Shown in pieces: positions 11,950 through 25,600 of a DNA stretch of 64,000 nucleotides; position 1 is the first letter of the stretch; every line of letters starts with the position of its first letter. The DNA comes from Dromaius novaehollandiae (taxonomy: Eukaryota; Chordata; Aves; Casuariiformes; Dromaiidae), in assembly GCF_036370855.1 (NCBI RefSeq), contig NC_088100.1:33368563-33432562 (forward strand). The letters are read 5' to 3'. A program made the translations under genes and the position numbers. The notes below the pieces were generated by a model. The model saw only the letters and a program-made list of their open reading frames with translations, searched no databases and was not told the origin of the DNA.

Positions 11950-14900
11950 AAAACAATGCTGCTGAACAAAGAAGCTTTATTATTTTAGAGGTTTTGGCTG
12001 CTGTTATTAAAAATATATTTACCTGAAAGGAACTCCAAGTATTTCATTTTACAAACAAAAAATTTAAAATATAGCAGTAAGCAACATAAACTATTGCTTT
12101 TTATGTTTATACAGTTTTTTGGCATAACACTGCCATACAGTTACAGAATTAAAAAATATACCTTTATAGTGCATTACAAATCCAGAAACTGGTTACCACT
12201 CCTACCACAGACGTATGGTATTGGTACTACCAACCATGCACACCATTCTGTAATTAAACACTGCAAAGGAATACACAGAGGAAAGCAGGACCATTCGTTA
12301 CAAACGACATGTTGCCATTTCATACGGCAAGTAAAAACAGTTGTGTTTTTTTTTTTTTTTTTACAGTTACTGCACTTTTTTCTTAGCATAAATTTTAGTA
12401 ACCAAGTACACAGCAGCTTCAAATTTTGTCAGTGCAAAACTATACCCAATTATCAGTCGCTGAATTCAAACTGCCCAAAGGGCAGACGACTATGGAGTAG
12501 GTTAAACTACAGGAAAAAGGGTAACTTATGATTAGCAAACATGCTTCAGCAGGTCCAAAAAATTTAAGTGCCATAACCTTATTTACTGCAAAAACAATAA
12601 ATTCCACATTGTTAGCCACAGTAGTAAATACATACAGTATATTTCACAATAAACTTCAGTTGATGAATATGCCACTAGACTTGTAAGCATGGTAGATTTA
12701 AAAAGTGCCAAGTTTCTAGGAAGTAAGACTTCTTTCAGAAAAATCTGCCAATTCTCACATTCATTATTTTATAACAAACAGCTCAATGCTTTTGAAAACA
12801 AAAATAAAAATTATTGTAAGTGTAAAGCTGCAGGAGGTCTCCATATAACAGATTTCTATAGCTTTTGAACTATACTTTAAGAGTCCATTAGGTTAGAACT
12901 TATTCAGATATAGCAGGTTATTAAATAAATTCTTTAAGATACATTCTTGCCTTCCCCAGTGGTCTTTATACTTAAGAGTCTGGGCTGTAAAAGGAACATA
13001 CATATCGGGAAAAGAAATACTTCATAGGCAATACAGAGCTGGGTGACATTACAGAGACACAGTTCACATCCCCTTGCAGGACCACATTTAAATACATACA
13101 TCTACTACTCTGGTGCTGGCTATGATGTGAATGGAGAGTGGGCAGCCTCTGCTTAAGCCTTTTGGCCCATTCTTCATTTTCAAACTCCAGTAGCCAGCAA
13201 AAACACCAGTTAAACAGTTGCAACTGGGGCTATGTATTAAAACAAGTTATTGAAACGTGGAATGAGGAGTATGGTTTTCAGCATACCCAGGACAGTGTCT
13301 CTGTCTTCTGCACAATCACAAGGTTACATCCATTTATGCTGGCCCCAATAAATGCTCTTACTACTCATCTCCAAGTCCAGTGTTACCTCAGCAGGGTTTT
13401 GCCTAAGAATAGGTTTTGCCTTTGATTTTTTTTACACCAACATGAAGAAAAAAAAAAAAATCATTCTGCAGTTGAAATTTGACTTTTAATACTTCACACA
13501 CTAGTATTTATGTGTAAAAATTTATTCAGAGGGACAAGTAAGATAATATTGTCATCAACTTAGGAAAAGTGACTACATTTTCTGCCTAAACGAGTATTTT
13601 ATCATTAAAATTTCCCAAAGCTCTTAAGCACTAGTGGCAAATGGATTGCTGTTCATTTTATAATACCCTTCCAGTAAGTATGTTCAGGTGCACTAGCAAT
13701 TCTTGGATAAAACAGATCTGAAGCAAAAAAGAGATTACTTTTTTACACAATAGATAACGAAAATGTGAAGCTCACAGCCACAAGGGATTGCAGAGGCTGA
13801 AAGAATGCGTAAGTTCAAAAATGGAAAAATTCATGGAGAAAAGCAGGCTCACCTTATTTGTTCTTGGTTTCACACAATCTGCTGGTGGCAACTGCTGGAG
13901 ACTGGATACAAGGCTAGAGATACACCTTTGGTTCTGACTCATAGTGGTAGTTCTTAGGATAATGTACATCATTAACTTGATTTTTGTCACAGTTTTATTT
14001 AATGGAGAAACTTACTTCACGTATTTACATCCTTTTCATAAATACAACTTTTATCAAGGAAATTCAAAATGACAGATTATCTGTAAAAATATGGCATAAT
14101 AAGGGTAATTTTTCACATATATATACACATATCTTAGTATAATTTACAATCAGTTTCTCATTAACATACTTATGATCATTTCCCTTCTAATGAGAATGAG
14201 CCATATCGTATCTTCTAAAAGGAAATTACTTTCAAGTTCCATAAAACTTTGATAGAGATTATTTTTCCTAAATAATATTGTGGTATCATTTTAGGCAATA
14301 ACTTATTTAAGAAGACTTACCTTTCCCCCAAATTAAATATTTTTATAATTGTCTACAGGAATTAGGTGTGTTTCACAGATATGATCACAAAAGACTGTTA
14401 TCAGATAGTCTCTTTATAATAGACAAACCACTCATTCTTCTACTCTCTGATTTCTAACATGATCTTTGTTTTTTCCCCCTGCTTCTCAGCCACTAGACAG
14501 ATCATTACCATCGCAACTTTCAGGAAATAAAGCTGCACAAAAAGATTCTGTTAAACAGATATAAATAAATTTTATTTAAAAAGAAACAAGAGCTGTTTTC
14601 CATTTAAATCTATTAAACCTCCCTTGACTTACCTTACTGGATCATCCATCAAAATTATACAGAACTTATAAGGTCTTTCTGGTTATAGTACAAGTATATG
14701 CAACTGCAGATTATTAGAAATATTTTAGAATAATTTAAGGAGGATTACACTAGTTTACATGAAATATAAATTAAGATTATACGAATACCTATTACATCAG
14801 CTTGCTGTAATCTTAGAGCATGATCCCAAGCAGCTGACCAAGCCATGGAACAGCTCTCAAAGGCTTATTGCAAATGTTTTTAGCATCCTTCAGGATCACC

Positions 14901-17900
14901 CCTTTAATTACTAGAAATATAGACACCAAAAGCTCAGTTCTGCTCCTAGATATGTGCACATGCGTAACTGCTTTTCTTAGTTGAATGGCCTATTGTGCTT
15001 ACCTCATGTGCACAAGCTTTCAGGCTCTATGCCAACACATTCTCACGTACTGAGGCACACTCGCGTCCTCGATAGTAGGGCACAGAGCTGTAACTAGCCT
15101 TAAATATGAAGTGCTGCATGTTTGCATGACTTGTACAAGCACTTTCACTTACATGTGTGTACTCAGTAAAATGGGGTTAAGTTGCACATCGATATACCCT
15201 CTCTGCAGGATAATTAAAGTAAAATCAAATTCACAGGTGTGTTCACATGAACACTACTCCCGCTTACATGCCTCCCATCAGAGGGTACGCAGATGTACTT
15301 ATTAGGAAAGAATCCTTGCATGGGAAGTTCCATTTCGTTGATATACGAATTGTTCAGATTCTAGTAAAAGGCAGAACCGAAGCACATTGTTGTAGTAAGT
15401 ACACAGAAACCCCCAAATATTTAAGTGTATTGCAAGATAAAACCAATTTTAGTAGCAAGCAAAAGTCCTTAATTGCTTTGCACATGCTCAATTTCTGAAT
15501 TAAAGATTAAATGACTAAATGCTGGCATTTATGAGAATACAATCATTTCAACATACATTGTACGGTAAACCTGAAAGCCAATACTTACAAACTACAAGCA
15601 CAGGGTGCTTCTAGTTGCTAAGGCCATGATTCAGTGATGAAATGCATACAGTGCACCCATCTGAGCCTCACAAACCTCAATAGGATACTACACAGCATGA
15701 TTGCCCTGCAATGAATCATTCTTTTAAGCACTTGCAATAATCAGAAAAAACATCTCCTCCATAAAAATAATGACAAATCATCACATTTTATGTAGAGCAG
15801 AAAAAGGTAGTTAAAGCTGAAGTGCCCTGTAGGAGTAATCCGACTGATAAAGCTAAAAGCCAAGTACTACAGAATGCAGGAAGCCACCAACGCAAAAAAA
15901 CCCTCACTTCCCTTATCCTTGTAGTTCTTTGTATGCAACTGATATGTCACCCCTACTCTCACCTTTAAGAAAACTGATAGAAATATCCCGAGCTGGAGAT
16001 TAAAAAAATAATAATAATCAAAGAATTAATAAGGATATAGTTCCAAAGATCTTAACTGTATTTTCACATATACTGGGGGCTTGAGCTGCCAGAAAAAAAG
16101 TCATTTTTATTTTAAATACTTAATTATGGATGGACACCCAGCAAACGCACACAGATGAAAGTTGTGTCTTAATGACAGAACAACATACTGCAGAGAAATC
16201 CATTAGATGCACATCCCAAGAACTTTCTGGTTTAAATTAAAGTTTATATTAAATTAAATTTCTCCTCATTTTTCTGTCCAGTAGACAAAAGAAGAAAGAT
16301 CTCCTGAGGTCATCTATATTCAATCAAATTACAGTATAAATAAAATAACACCCCTCAGCATCTCCCATTTCACTTGAAGACTCTGTATTTATTTATATGT
16401 TTAATCTTAACATAGAATGTCCACAAATTGAAGGCTCTGTATAGCTAGCTACCTTCATCATATGAAGAGTGTAAACTTTCCCTATGCCATTCAAGAAATA
16501 ACTATGTTAAAACAATAAATGCTATTAAGCTGGCAAAGTTAGGCACTCCAGATTTAAAAAGTTGTAGGCAGAACATAAACTTGTCCTTCTTGTGCGTATG
16601 AGTGAGGTTAGAGTCTTCAAGTATATGGACTTTCATTATTTTTTTTCAATCTGAGCATTTCCTGTGCCCTTCTGTGCTAAAGGTCAGAGACAAACACGAA
16701 AGAGGGGATCCTAGTTCAAGTCCAGGGCAATCTGAAAGGTTCCTCAGCACCTTTGCAGCTCTCAAGAAGCGGTGGCTGCAGGAGATAATTCTCTGGAGCA
16801 TTTTGCTTCAGTCTCAACTCTTGCTTGAGCAACCTGGGTTACCCCTAAGAAAATCCACATACATATGTTCCTCTTCCTACAAGTCAGTGCAGGAGAAGGA
16901 AGAATGTGTTTTGCTCCTTCCCTGCCTCTTTAGATGGGAAAATCCTGAGTCCATGGGAACCAAAGTCGCGAACTGCCACTCTGTTTGACCTCAAGAGACA
17001 TTGCCACCTGGGGAGAGCAATGGATGCGTGCACTGCCAGAATGGGAATTAGTGAAACAGAAAAATACAAGACATTTTGTCTATGCTTTGAAACCCCTGCA
17101 GCCTTTGTCATTTTGAGTTATAGGACTTGAATAAAATCCTGTAGCACTCTGACACTCAAACTGCAGTCAGCTACCAGCATCACAACATTTCATTAAAAAT
17201 ACACTAAAGGCAGTGGATAATATATACACTTTTAAACAGAAAATATGAACAGATGTTTAAGAGTATTTTAGGACTATATAAAATCTGAGTTTTATCTGCA
17301 TTATTATTAAATTCATATTGTATACAATTAACTTGCTGGATATAATCCTGCTTGACTGAATGGAATGAAGTCAAAAGCGGCTGTTCAGGGAACAGAGTGG
17401 TCCTTAAGGGAACAAAGTTGGGAAAGCTCTTAATTGGGAAATTCCTATCCATGGGGCTCTAGCCAGGCTAGCAGACTGGCTTTTCTCAGATTTGAGCCTA
17501 AAATAACATTAAACATTGATCAAAATAAAATTAAACTGCAAAAGACTCCCAAATAAAGAGCAAAGGGAGAGAGAAGACAGCTGAAAGAAAAGAGGAGGAG
17601 TACCCTTCTCACTCAAACCAGAAACAGTGGTTTCAGCATTGCGAAGACACTGCTTTTGAGCTGTTGGCAACTGACCCCCAGGGAAGGGGGTTTACAGGAA
17701 CCAAACAGAGCTGGGTGAGTTGTTTTATTACAGTTGATTAACAGGGAGCTGTCAATGTGAGACCAAATCCAGGAGTAACCAAAGTGATTCCCCACCAAAT
17801 TAGCAGAAGCAGCAAATGAGTCATAAGAAGAAAAGACTTGAAAAGGACTAAAAGTCGTCTAAAGTGCAACTTCCCTTGTATCCAAAGGCTGTGGATACAG

Positions 17901-18499
17901 TTTCATCGTAAGTTAAACTTTTATTCAATGTAAAATGATGCCCGGATCTGTGAGATGTTTTGATATCCATTATAAAGTGTCTCAGACAAGGATGCTAATC
18001 TAAGGTAAAAGATGCTGTGCAAATACTGCCCTTGGATACAAAAAAAGATCCTAACTAACATCCAGTAGGGAAAAATAGTGCTCTCAAAAGAATTTCTAGT
18101 CATTTCATAAGAAGAAATCAATACTTAAAACACATACTTAAAAAATTTAAAGATTCTGATGTCCCAAGAGTTCTTAATAAGTTACACTTTTTTTTTAAAT
18201 AATGGATGAATTTACTGACAAAAAAGGATAATTTTTTTTCTATGCAAACTACAATCTATCTGGAAAATATAATAAATTTCTAGGCTTTGAATTAACACAA
18301 TTGTTTTAAATAGCCATGTCTGCTTTACATCTGATAAATGGAGGTTAAAAAAAAAGTTATCAATTTAAGTGATGCATTCATACCCAACAAGGTTTCCTGA
18401 ACTTTTATGCTACACCAGATGTAAGTTTCACCCAAAATGAAGGAGTAATGAATAATTTGCTTCATTCAATATGAAACATAATGGATTTTAACTTCAGAC
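11950..18499 (-). other. OGFRL1: Probable long 3' UTR of OGFRL1 (extent inferred)
   Basis: Below the stop codon lie about 6.5 kb of AT-rich sequence without coding structure or recognisable transposon. AATAAA on the minus strand (TTTATT on plus) occurs at 17919-17924, 13994-13999, 13521-13526 and 11976-11981, among others, so several polyadenylation sites are possible. The most distal, at 11976, is followed within about 50 bases by a TGT-rich stretch on the minus strand. Many AUUUA-type pentamers fit an unstable mRNA. The end point is a guess from composition; transcript data would decide it. Confidence 0.4.
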
Positions 18500-19259
18500 T
18501 CATGATTTTATCTCATCTTTGTTTTTTGTGTTGGCCTCCCCTGAAAGCGTATCCTTATCAAGGTTGTCCTGTGGATCTGCTGACATATTATTCAAACAAT
18601 TCTCACTGTCACATAAATCTTTATCTATAGTACCTGGATGATTTCCACAGTCATTGTTCAGATTTTCATCATCTTTTTCAGAATAAGAAGCGTCCTCCTT
18701 TTTGTCTGAAGTATCATGAATTTCTTCTGATTTTGAATGCTGACTGGTATCAGTATCACTGTTCTTTTCACTGTTGTTCTGCCTAACAGCATCACAATTC
18801 ATTTCTTCTTCATCCTGTTCATTTCCTTCCCCATTTTTTGTGAGTTCTACTTTTCTTTCGTCAGTTGTTTTACTAGTTGAGCTTCCACTTGTGGATGTAT
18901 TTTTAGGATCTTTCAGTTTCTTATGCTTAGAAATAGAACTATTGTGAACAGAAACTGGAGATGATGGCTTTTTACTTGTTTTGCTTCCTTCTGACTTCTG
19001 TTTTCTTGGTGGTCCCCAGATAAAATGCTCTGAAGGTGTATAATGTTGTTGAGCAAATCTCAGGAGCTTTCTCCTTTCTCTTCGGTCTCTAATAGTATAC
19101 ACAAAATATTCTAGAGCACTCTGCTTAATATTCGGAATGGTATCTTCTACAAGAGCTTCATGAAGAATAAATTTTACCAGGGGAGATTTGAAACTCTCAT
19201 ATCCAAGTTCACCAAGACTTTTCAGAATTCGAGTGATCCTCAAGTAGTTGTGTTGAGAC
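18500..19259 (-). CDS. OGFRL1: OGFRL1 coding exon 7 (residues 243-495 and stop)
   Basis: The acceptor TCCCAAAG|GTCTCA opens with the last base of Glu243 and then SQHNYLRITRILKSLGELGY. The conserved domain ends near residue 328 at FIWGPPRK. The remaining 167 residues are hydrophilic and low in complexity: Lys/Ser-rich first (KQKSEGSKTSKKP, KHKKLKDPK), then strongly acidic with many Asp, Glu, Asn and Ser, ending KNKDEIKS and a TGA at 18500-18502. RDRRERRKLLRF and the Lys clusters are candidate nuclear import signals (inference). The codon before RITR is TTG for Leu249, so no separate start is needed there. Confidence 0.96.
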
Positions 19260-22200
19260 CTTTGGGAGAAAAGAAAAGGTTGAAAAAATTCCGTTGAATC
19301 AGAAAATTAAAAAAAAAAAAAAAAACCTTACGGATACAGAACTAGAATGATACAAATAAGTCAGGAATTGCAGTTCAAGATGTGTACTTCCAGCTTTCTG
19401 TACTTTAATTTCTCACAGCTGATGAAGCTTCCTAGTACTTCCTTCGATAGGATGTTGCGAGTGAGAATTAGTCTCTGTAAAACGCTTTGAGGCCAACAGA
19501 GGAAGTGTCAGTGTTTACTGAATTTGATTTCTTCTGCTATATATATTTTTTCCTGAGAAGAAAGCACAGTCATACTTCACTTAAGCAATTTAAAAGCTGG
19601 GTGACCAGTCTAGACTATCTACCTACATTCCGTATATAGTCAATGGTGGGAAAAAAAAACAGGCAGCTCTGGAGGGCAAGTCCTTCTGTCATAAAGTATG
19701 TATCTAAGATAAATGGAATGAACTGTCTTCTGAAAGTGTTTCTGAAGTGCTTTTTCCCTCATGAAGTAAATCTGAGCGGACAGTAAAACTTAGATGCCTA
19801 AATTCTAGATACCTAAATTTTAGATGGCTAAAATTAGGTAAAAAATGTCCCAGCCCCTGACTTAAATCTGTATAGCTACTTACTGGTGAGAATATAGAAA
19901 TTACAATGTAAAGACATGCAGTGAGTGATATCCGGCCTTCTTCAAACCCTGTTTTATCTGTGGCCTAAGTCAGAGCCCGCATCTGTGATTTGACTCATAT
20001 GACACCTGAGTGAACGTAACAACAAATTTCCATTATTCACCCAGATATAGCCACCAGCAATCCCACCTTGTAAACAAGCTTGCATTTGCTTGTGAGGACA
20101 AAATACTGCATGAAATCAAACTTAGGCTCCAAGAGGTATTAGAAAAGTGATTGCAAAACTTGAAAAGAAATTGTGATACAAAGAATCTGCATGTGACAAA
20201 ACTCAGTGCAGACTTCTACTCTCCCCAAAGCTGAAGAAAGTGACAGATAGTCATTTGGTGCAAGTTGGGGTAAAGTCTGACCCAATACATGTCCAAAACT
20301 CCTCAGTCAAGCATTGCAGTTAAAAGTATTAGACAGAAAATATTTCATGTTTAAGGAGTGAGAGAAATCTTGATTATTTAGCTTCTGCACAGGTGTAGAG
20401 AATTTGCCTTTCTCATAAAAATGAATACAAAGATAAGCCACTCTTTCCTTACAATTGAGAAGCACCACTTTGGAATCAGGTGAAAATGTGTTCAGCAGTA
20501 TGACAGACAAAACTAATTTGGAACTGTGATCCTCTTGAATACCATCTGAAAGTTGTATTTTCAGGGAATTCACTGATGTTGCTTAGACTAGTAAAGGGTG
20601 AGAAGCACAATCACAAAAATGTGTAGGGAGAACACACAGAGACACAAACCAATCACTGGCTATTTCTTTTTCTCTTTTTTCCTGACAAACTTTGGAAAAC
20701 CTATCTTCCTTTTTCTAGAAGGCAAAAGGCTAAAGGAAGTCTATGGCAATTTTAGAGTGTCAAGTACGTGTCATTACTTACTCATTCAAATGCTGGAATC
20801 TTTCCTGCCAGTTAGCAGCTCGTGCTACATTTCCAGTTTTATCAATTAGCTTTATCCCAAAAAACTCCAACATCAATTTGTAAGCCAAAACGAATCTTCT
20901 AATTGCTTCTTTTGTTTTCTTGAATTCCTAATAAACAAAGAATACATCCAAAATTCTAAATGATACTAAAGCAAGTCCTGTTGCGTTGTACACAACAACT
21001 CAACTGTATACGATAAGCAGTAATGTATCAATATTAATCTGACGGTTTGTGTATTACCTCAATTTCATATGTAGTTAGTTCTTTAGCATAGAAGTTCAGA
21101 CCTTGTTCCCTCAGCGGGAAAAGCCTGTTAAAACAGGAAGTGCATTACAGCTCTCAGCATACAAACACTTAATCAAATTAATACTTTAGAAGAGAAATGG
21201 GTAGTAAGTGACCAACCACTGTATGTAAGTGTGATTATGTTCCAGTTTTTCATAGTCTCCTTTCCATTTATTTAGGACTTCTTCAATATAAACCCCTGTG
21301 TAAAAATAATTTGAAAACTGTTAGGTAGCCATCAAAACCAGCTTTCAGCTACATCAAGAAAGTACACTCCTAGTTAACATAATGATAGAATTTGAAATAG
21401 AATTAAAGAATGTATTCTATAATAAGGACTATTACAGACACAAATAAATTAGTTTTAATTTAAAATGAATTTAGTTACTAAAACTTATATAAAAGCAGGA
21501 AATTTGATAAATTTTAATACAAACAAAATCAGCTGGCTATAATTGAGTTACTTACCAGCTGAGGGTGTATGACCCCTGTAAAATTTACTTTCCAAAAAGT
21601 ACTCATGTCCCAGATTTTTTTATCACACTGATAACTGACAAACCACTTCAGTAAAATATTGCACCACAAATCATCTGCCATTGCTTTAACATGACAAAGC
21701 TGTGCATATATATCATCTTTGTAGAACAAAGCCTCAACACTAACAAATCTTCCATTTTAAGAATCTCTCTAGCTGCAAATGATACTAAGACCTAGAAATC
21801 TTTTGCAATTAGCTATGGCTAAGAGTCCTGATACCGCTGCCAGGAATTTGACCTTGTGGGCCCCATTTCATGCTAAACAAATGAGAATTGCAACTTTCAC
21901 TAATCTCAAAAAAGTTGTAGCGTGCAGTCAGTTCCTCTTGAAAAGAAAAAGTGATAGAAAAAGGGGACAAAGTACACATAAAAGGAAATTAATCATTCTT
22001 TGTACTGAGGCTGTGCCCTTCAACTTTAGTCATGGACCAGGGTACCTCTCATCTAGGCACTGTACAAATACGTAATACACCCAAAAGGATACTCCTTGTT
22101 CCAAACGCTCTACATTCTCTTTTCATGAACGAATGCTGGAGTCTTACCACTGCAGCATTGCCTCTCTCAAAGTCAAATAGCACAGGAATGGCCTAAAAAA

Positions 22201-22611
22201 CCCAAAGCCCCCATTGTCTTAATTTCTAAAACAGTCTCCCATTATATATATAAGGTCTCTTCCTCAGTAAAAATTTCTACTTGGGTTCCAGCAGGAAGGG
22301 AGAACTCATTTTAAGTGTTGCTTCATTTGCCGCTTTTCTTCAGGAAATGAAGAAAGCAGCCAGTCAAAGGGGCTGCTAAGAACACGGGGTTCCCAGTGCA
22401 GACAAGGCTGGAAATCACTAGGAAAACCTCATGCCATTACCACACTGTATCCAACTTTCACAATAATTACATTTCAAGCATTGGATGACTCGCTGCTGAA
22501 TTCCATGGAGGAGAGACAGGCCAGCTCCAAGCAAGAACCACACTCTAATCTGTAGGTTGTGGAAGTAAATTTCAAATCCAGTATGGTACTAGAAATCCTC
22601 CTTCTTCTTTC

Positions 22612-22647
<36 letters not shown>

Positions 22648-25600
22648 TCCCCAGTATTCACTCCATGTGGCACCTTAGACTCCCCCTGAACTCTCACAGT
22701 TTCACAGTGTTAGGTCAAGGTGATGGCTATTCTTTCCTATTCTCAGTAAAAATGTATGCAAAGACAGAGTTCACAACTGTCAACACTTCAGCCTTGATGG
22801 CCTATCAAGTACCTTTGACACCACTGACCATGATTTGCACCTAAAGTTTCACCTTCCTCTAGCTTTCATGACTGTCTTCTCTTTTGGATAATCCTCTTGA
22901 ATTGCTCCTTCATTCTGTCCTCTAAAGGATCCTCCTCAAACCTTTTCTGTCTTTCAGTTTCAGGTTCACCTGGTCCTCAGTGCCCTTCTCTTTCTCTCTA
23001 AATCTGTTCTCCATGTAATGTCTAATGAATCTGTTATCTCTGTGCTGATAATTCACAGATCTAACTCTTCCTCTAGCCAAGCCAGAAATGTGGTCTTCAG
23101 AATTTGCCTATAGATACCTAGACAAATCTGAAGAAGATTAAAACAAGCTTCTTTCATACAACCTAACCTTTTTCTCAGTTACTGAGGATGTTATCACTAT
23201 CTTGCCTATAAACAGCTTTCATCTTCAACCTTCCAGGCTATATTTACATGTCTGCATCCTTCTATACATCGTCTTTCCCATCCAGCTTTCTATCAGGATT
23301 CTGACATTTTGCATCTCAACATCCTTTTTTCTGACCTTGAGAAGTACAATACTGCCACACTTATCTCTACCCCAAATGCTGCTATGATCTTGTTTCTAGA
23401 CTGCTGCTTTTTTATACTGCCTCTTTCTTTGTATTCTTCCATTGTGATACCCTTTTCTGCAGCATCAAACAAAAACTATAAGCTTTCACTTTCAAAGCCT
23501 TTTGTGACCTGTCCCTTCCTACCTTATCTCAACCCTTTGCTGCTACAGGATAGATTCTTGCCTCTGACCAGCCCTCAATGGCAGCCTCCAGCTCTCACTT
23601 CTTATATATTGAAATATGCACTTTTGGATTTCCTCCCAAGCTGCTCTCATGCTGAGAGGCTCTCGCTGCAAACCACCTTCAAAGTAACCTCATCACCATT
23701 CTTTCAAAAAAATCTCAAAAGCTCTCTTTTTGCCTGCAAATTTTTTTGACAATGGCTAAGCTCTCATGTGCTGAGACCCCTATCTATCATTCTACCCAAC
23801 GCTCCTTTACTGGCTCATTCTGCTTCCCCATCTGTCTGCTGTCGTCTTGTCTCTCATGCTTTGACTGCACACTCTCTAGAGCAGGGTTTGCATCTTTCAA
23901 TCCACTCTGTGTTTGTGCAGAACCCAGCTTATGAGAGTCCTGTCCATAAACAGAACCACTAGGAACTTTGGTTATTATAATAACAATAATAATATCATTT
24001 CTCACACATGAGGAAGTGGCAACACATTGATTATCCCTTACACAGGGCTAGGAATAAAACTCTCATCTTTGCTGCTGCCTTTTCTAGTAGCAAGAGTTTG
24101 TGGAGTGTAGTGGCACAACTTTGTCTTTTTTTAATAAAAGGAAGTACACCCACTGTAAATTAACAGTACAGGCGGCGCCCTAAACTACATCATGCTGAAA
24201 ATGTATGAGAATAGCACCACTACTGAAAACTTCCTCTCGAGACCGGGGGCTAACTTTGGTTTAAACATAACCTGCTTCCACGTTACCCACAGTGTTGTCA
24301 ACATGCTATTCCAGTATGGAATGTTTAAGTCATCCAATATATAACTATGCACCTCTAGTTCAATTAGCACTGTAATTAACACACTAGTTTTACTTGTTAC
24401 TATTATTAGTGGTCATTTTTCTGTTATCACCATTATTGTTACAGATTACTCACCATCAGGTTTAAAGGGGATTTTGTTTTTGTAAAAGCGGAGATTACAC
24501 AAGTCATTTTGATATCGAAGATCTTTAAAGTTCTGCTGAAAGAAAGAACAGAGGATATTATCAGCCACAGAGTGGTACTTGGCTTTTTGAATAATTTGTG
24601 GACAAAAAAAAAAAATCATAGAGTTTCAGGAAAAGTTGAAGACACTCTGAATTACTCATGTACTTAAGGATTCAGCCCAAGAAAAATAGTTTGAGGAATC
24701 TGTGAGCTCCTTCTGGCTGGTACCTTCCCCTACGACGACAGATGTAGGGCAGCAAGCACAGCAGGACCTTGACTTTAGTATCAAGGAATTTCTGCGAGAC
24801 AGAGACTAAAAAGAAGTCCAAACTATATCCACCCTCTCTGATATTAAAGGCACAAGCTTTTTTCCTGGGCTCCTGACACTATTGCCAGGCTGATATAACT
24901 CATGGCATTTGCATAAAGGAATTGTACATCCGTGCTGAAAAAGTGTTGCACTAATTTCACTCCTCTTCCACTGGCATATCATGCTTTTTGACTGTTCTCA
25001 TTCTCATATAGATTAAGCAACATAAAGGTTTACAAATTTTGGGGTTGTGTGCTGTTCTCTATAAACAAGAGAATTTTAAACCATACAATATTCTTACTGG
25101 ATACTGGTGTCGGTACTTGTATAAGTCTCTTGCTGCATAGAAACTTCTCTTTGGCTTGGCTGTGAGTTCAGTAGCATCGCCACTCTGAAACATTTAAAAA
25201 GCAGATAATAGCCATAGGTAAACACACTAACTACTGAATCGGTACAACATTAAAATAATTCTTTTTCATACTGGGTTTCAACAATGCAAACATATAGAAG
25301 TGCCTACCTTTTTGGTCAACTTTTTTCAAAATTTGAAAATCTCCCTGCTGAATACTTAATACTACACACTTTAAACCTAAATTAAAAAAAAAAAAAAAAG
25401 CAAACTATTGACTATGAAACATGACAGATCCTTTCACTGACTTTGCATTTGATTTGAATCAACAGGTTGATTCGCATTACCAAAAGTAAAACTTTGAAAT
25501 GACCCGGAAAGTGCTAATACAAGATGAAGTAAGTAACTGAACACAAAAATGCAGAGAAACTACTCATTTTGAACAGGAAGTCATGCTATTTGCAAACCTG

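Noticed and set aside
16705-16730. tRNA B-box-like AGTTCAAGTCC
   Set aside because: No A box, cloverleaf or SINE tail around it.
18500-19243. A separate single-exon gene starting at 19243
   Set aside because: The codon at 19241-19243 is TTG for Leu249 inside OGFRL1 exon 7; upstream exons join in frame.
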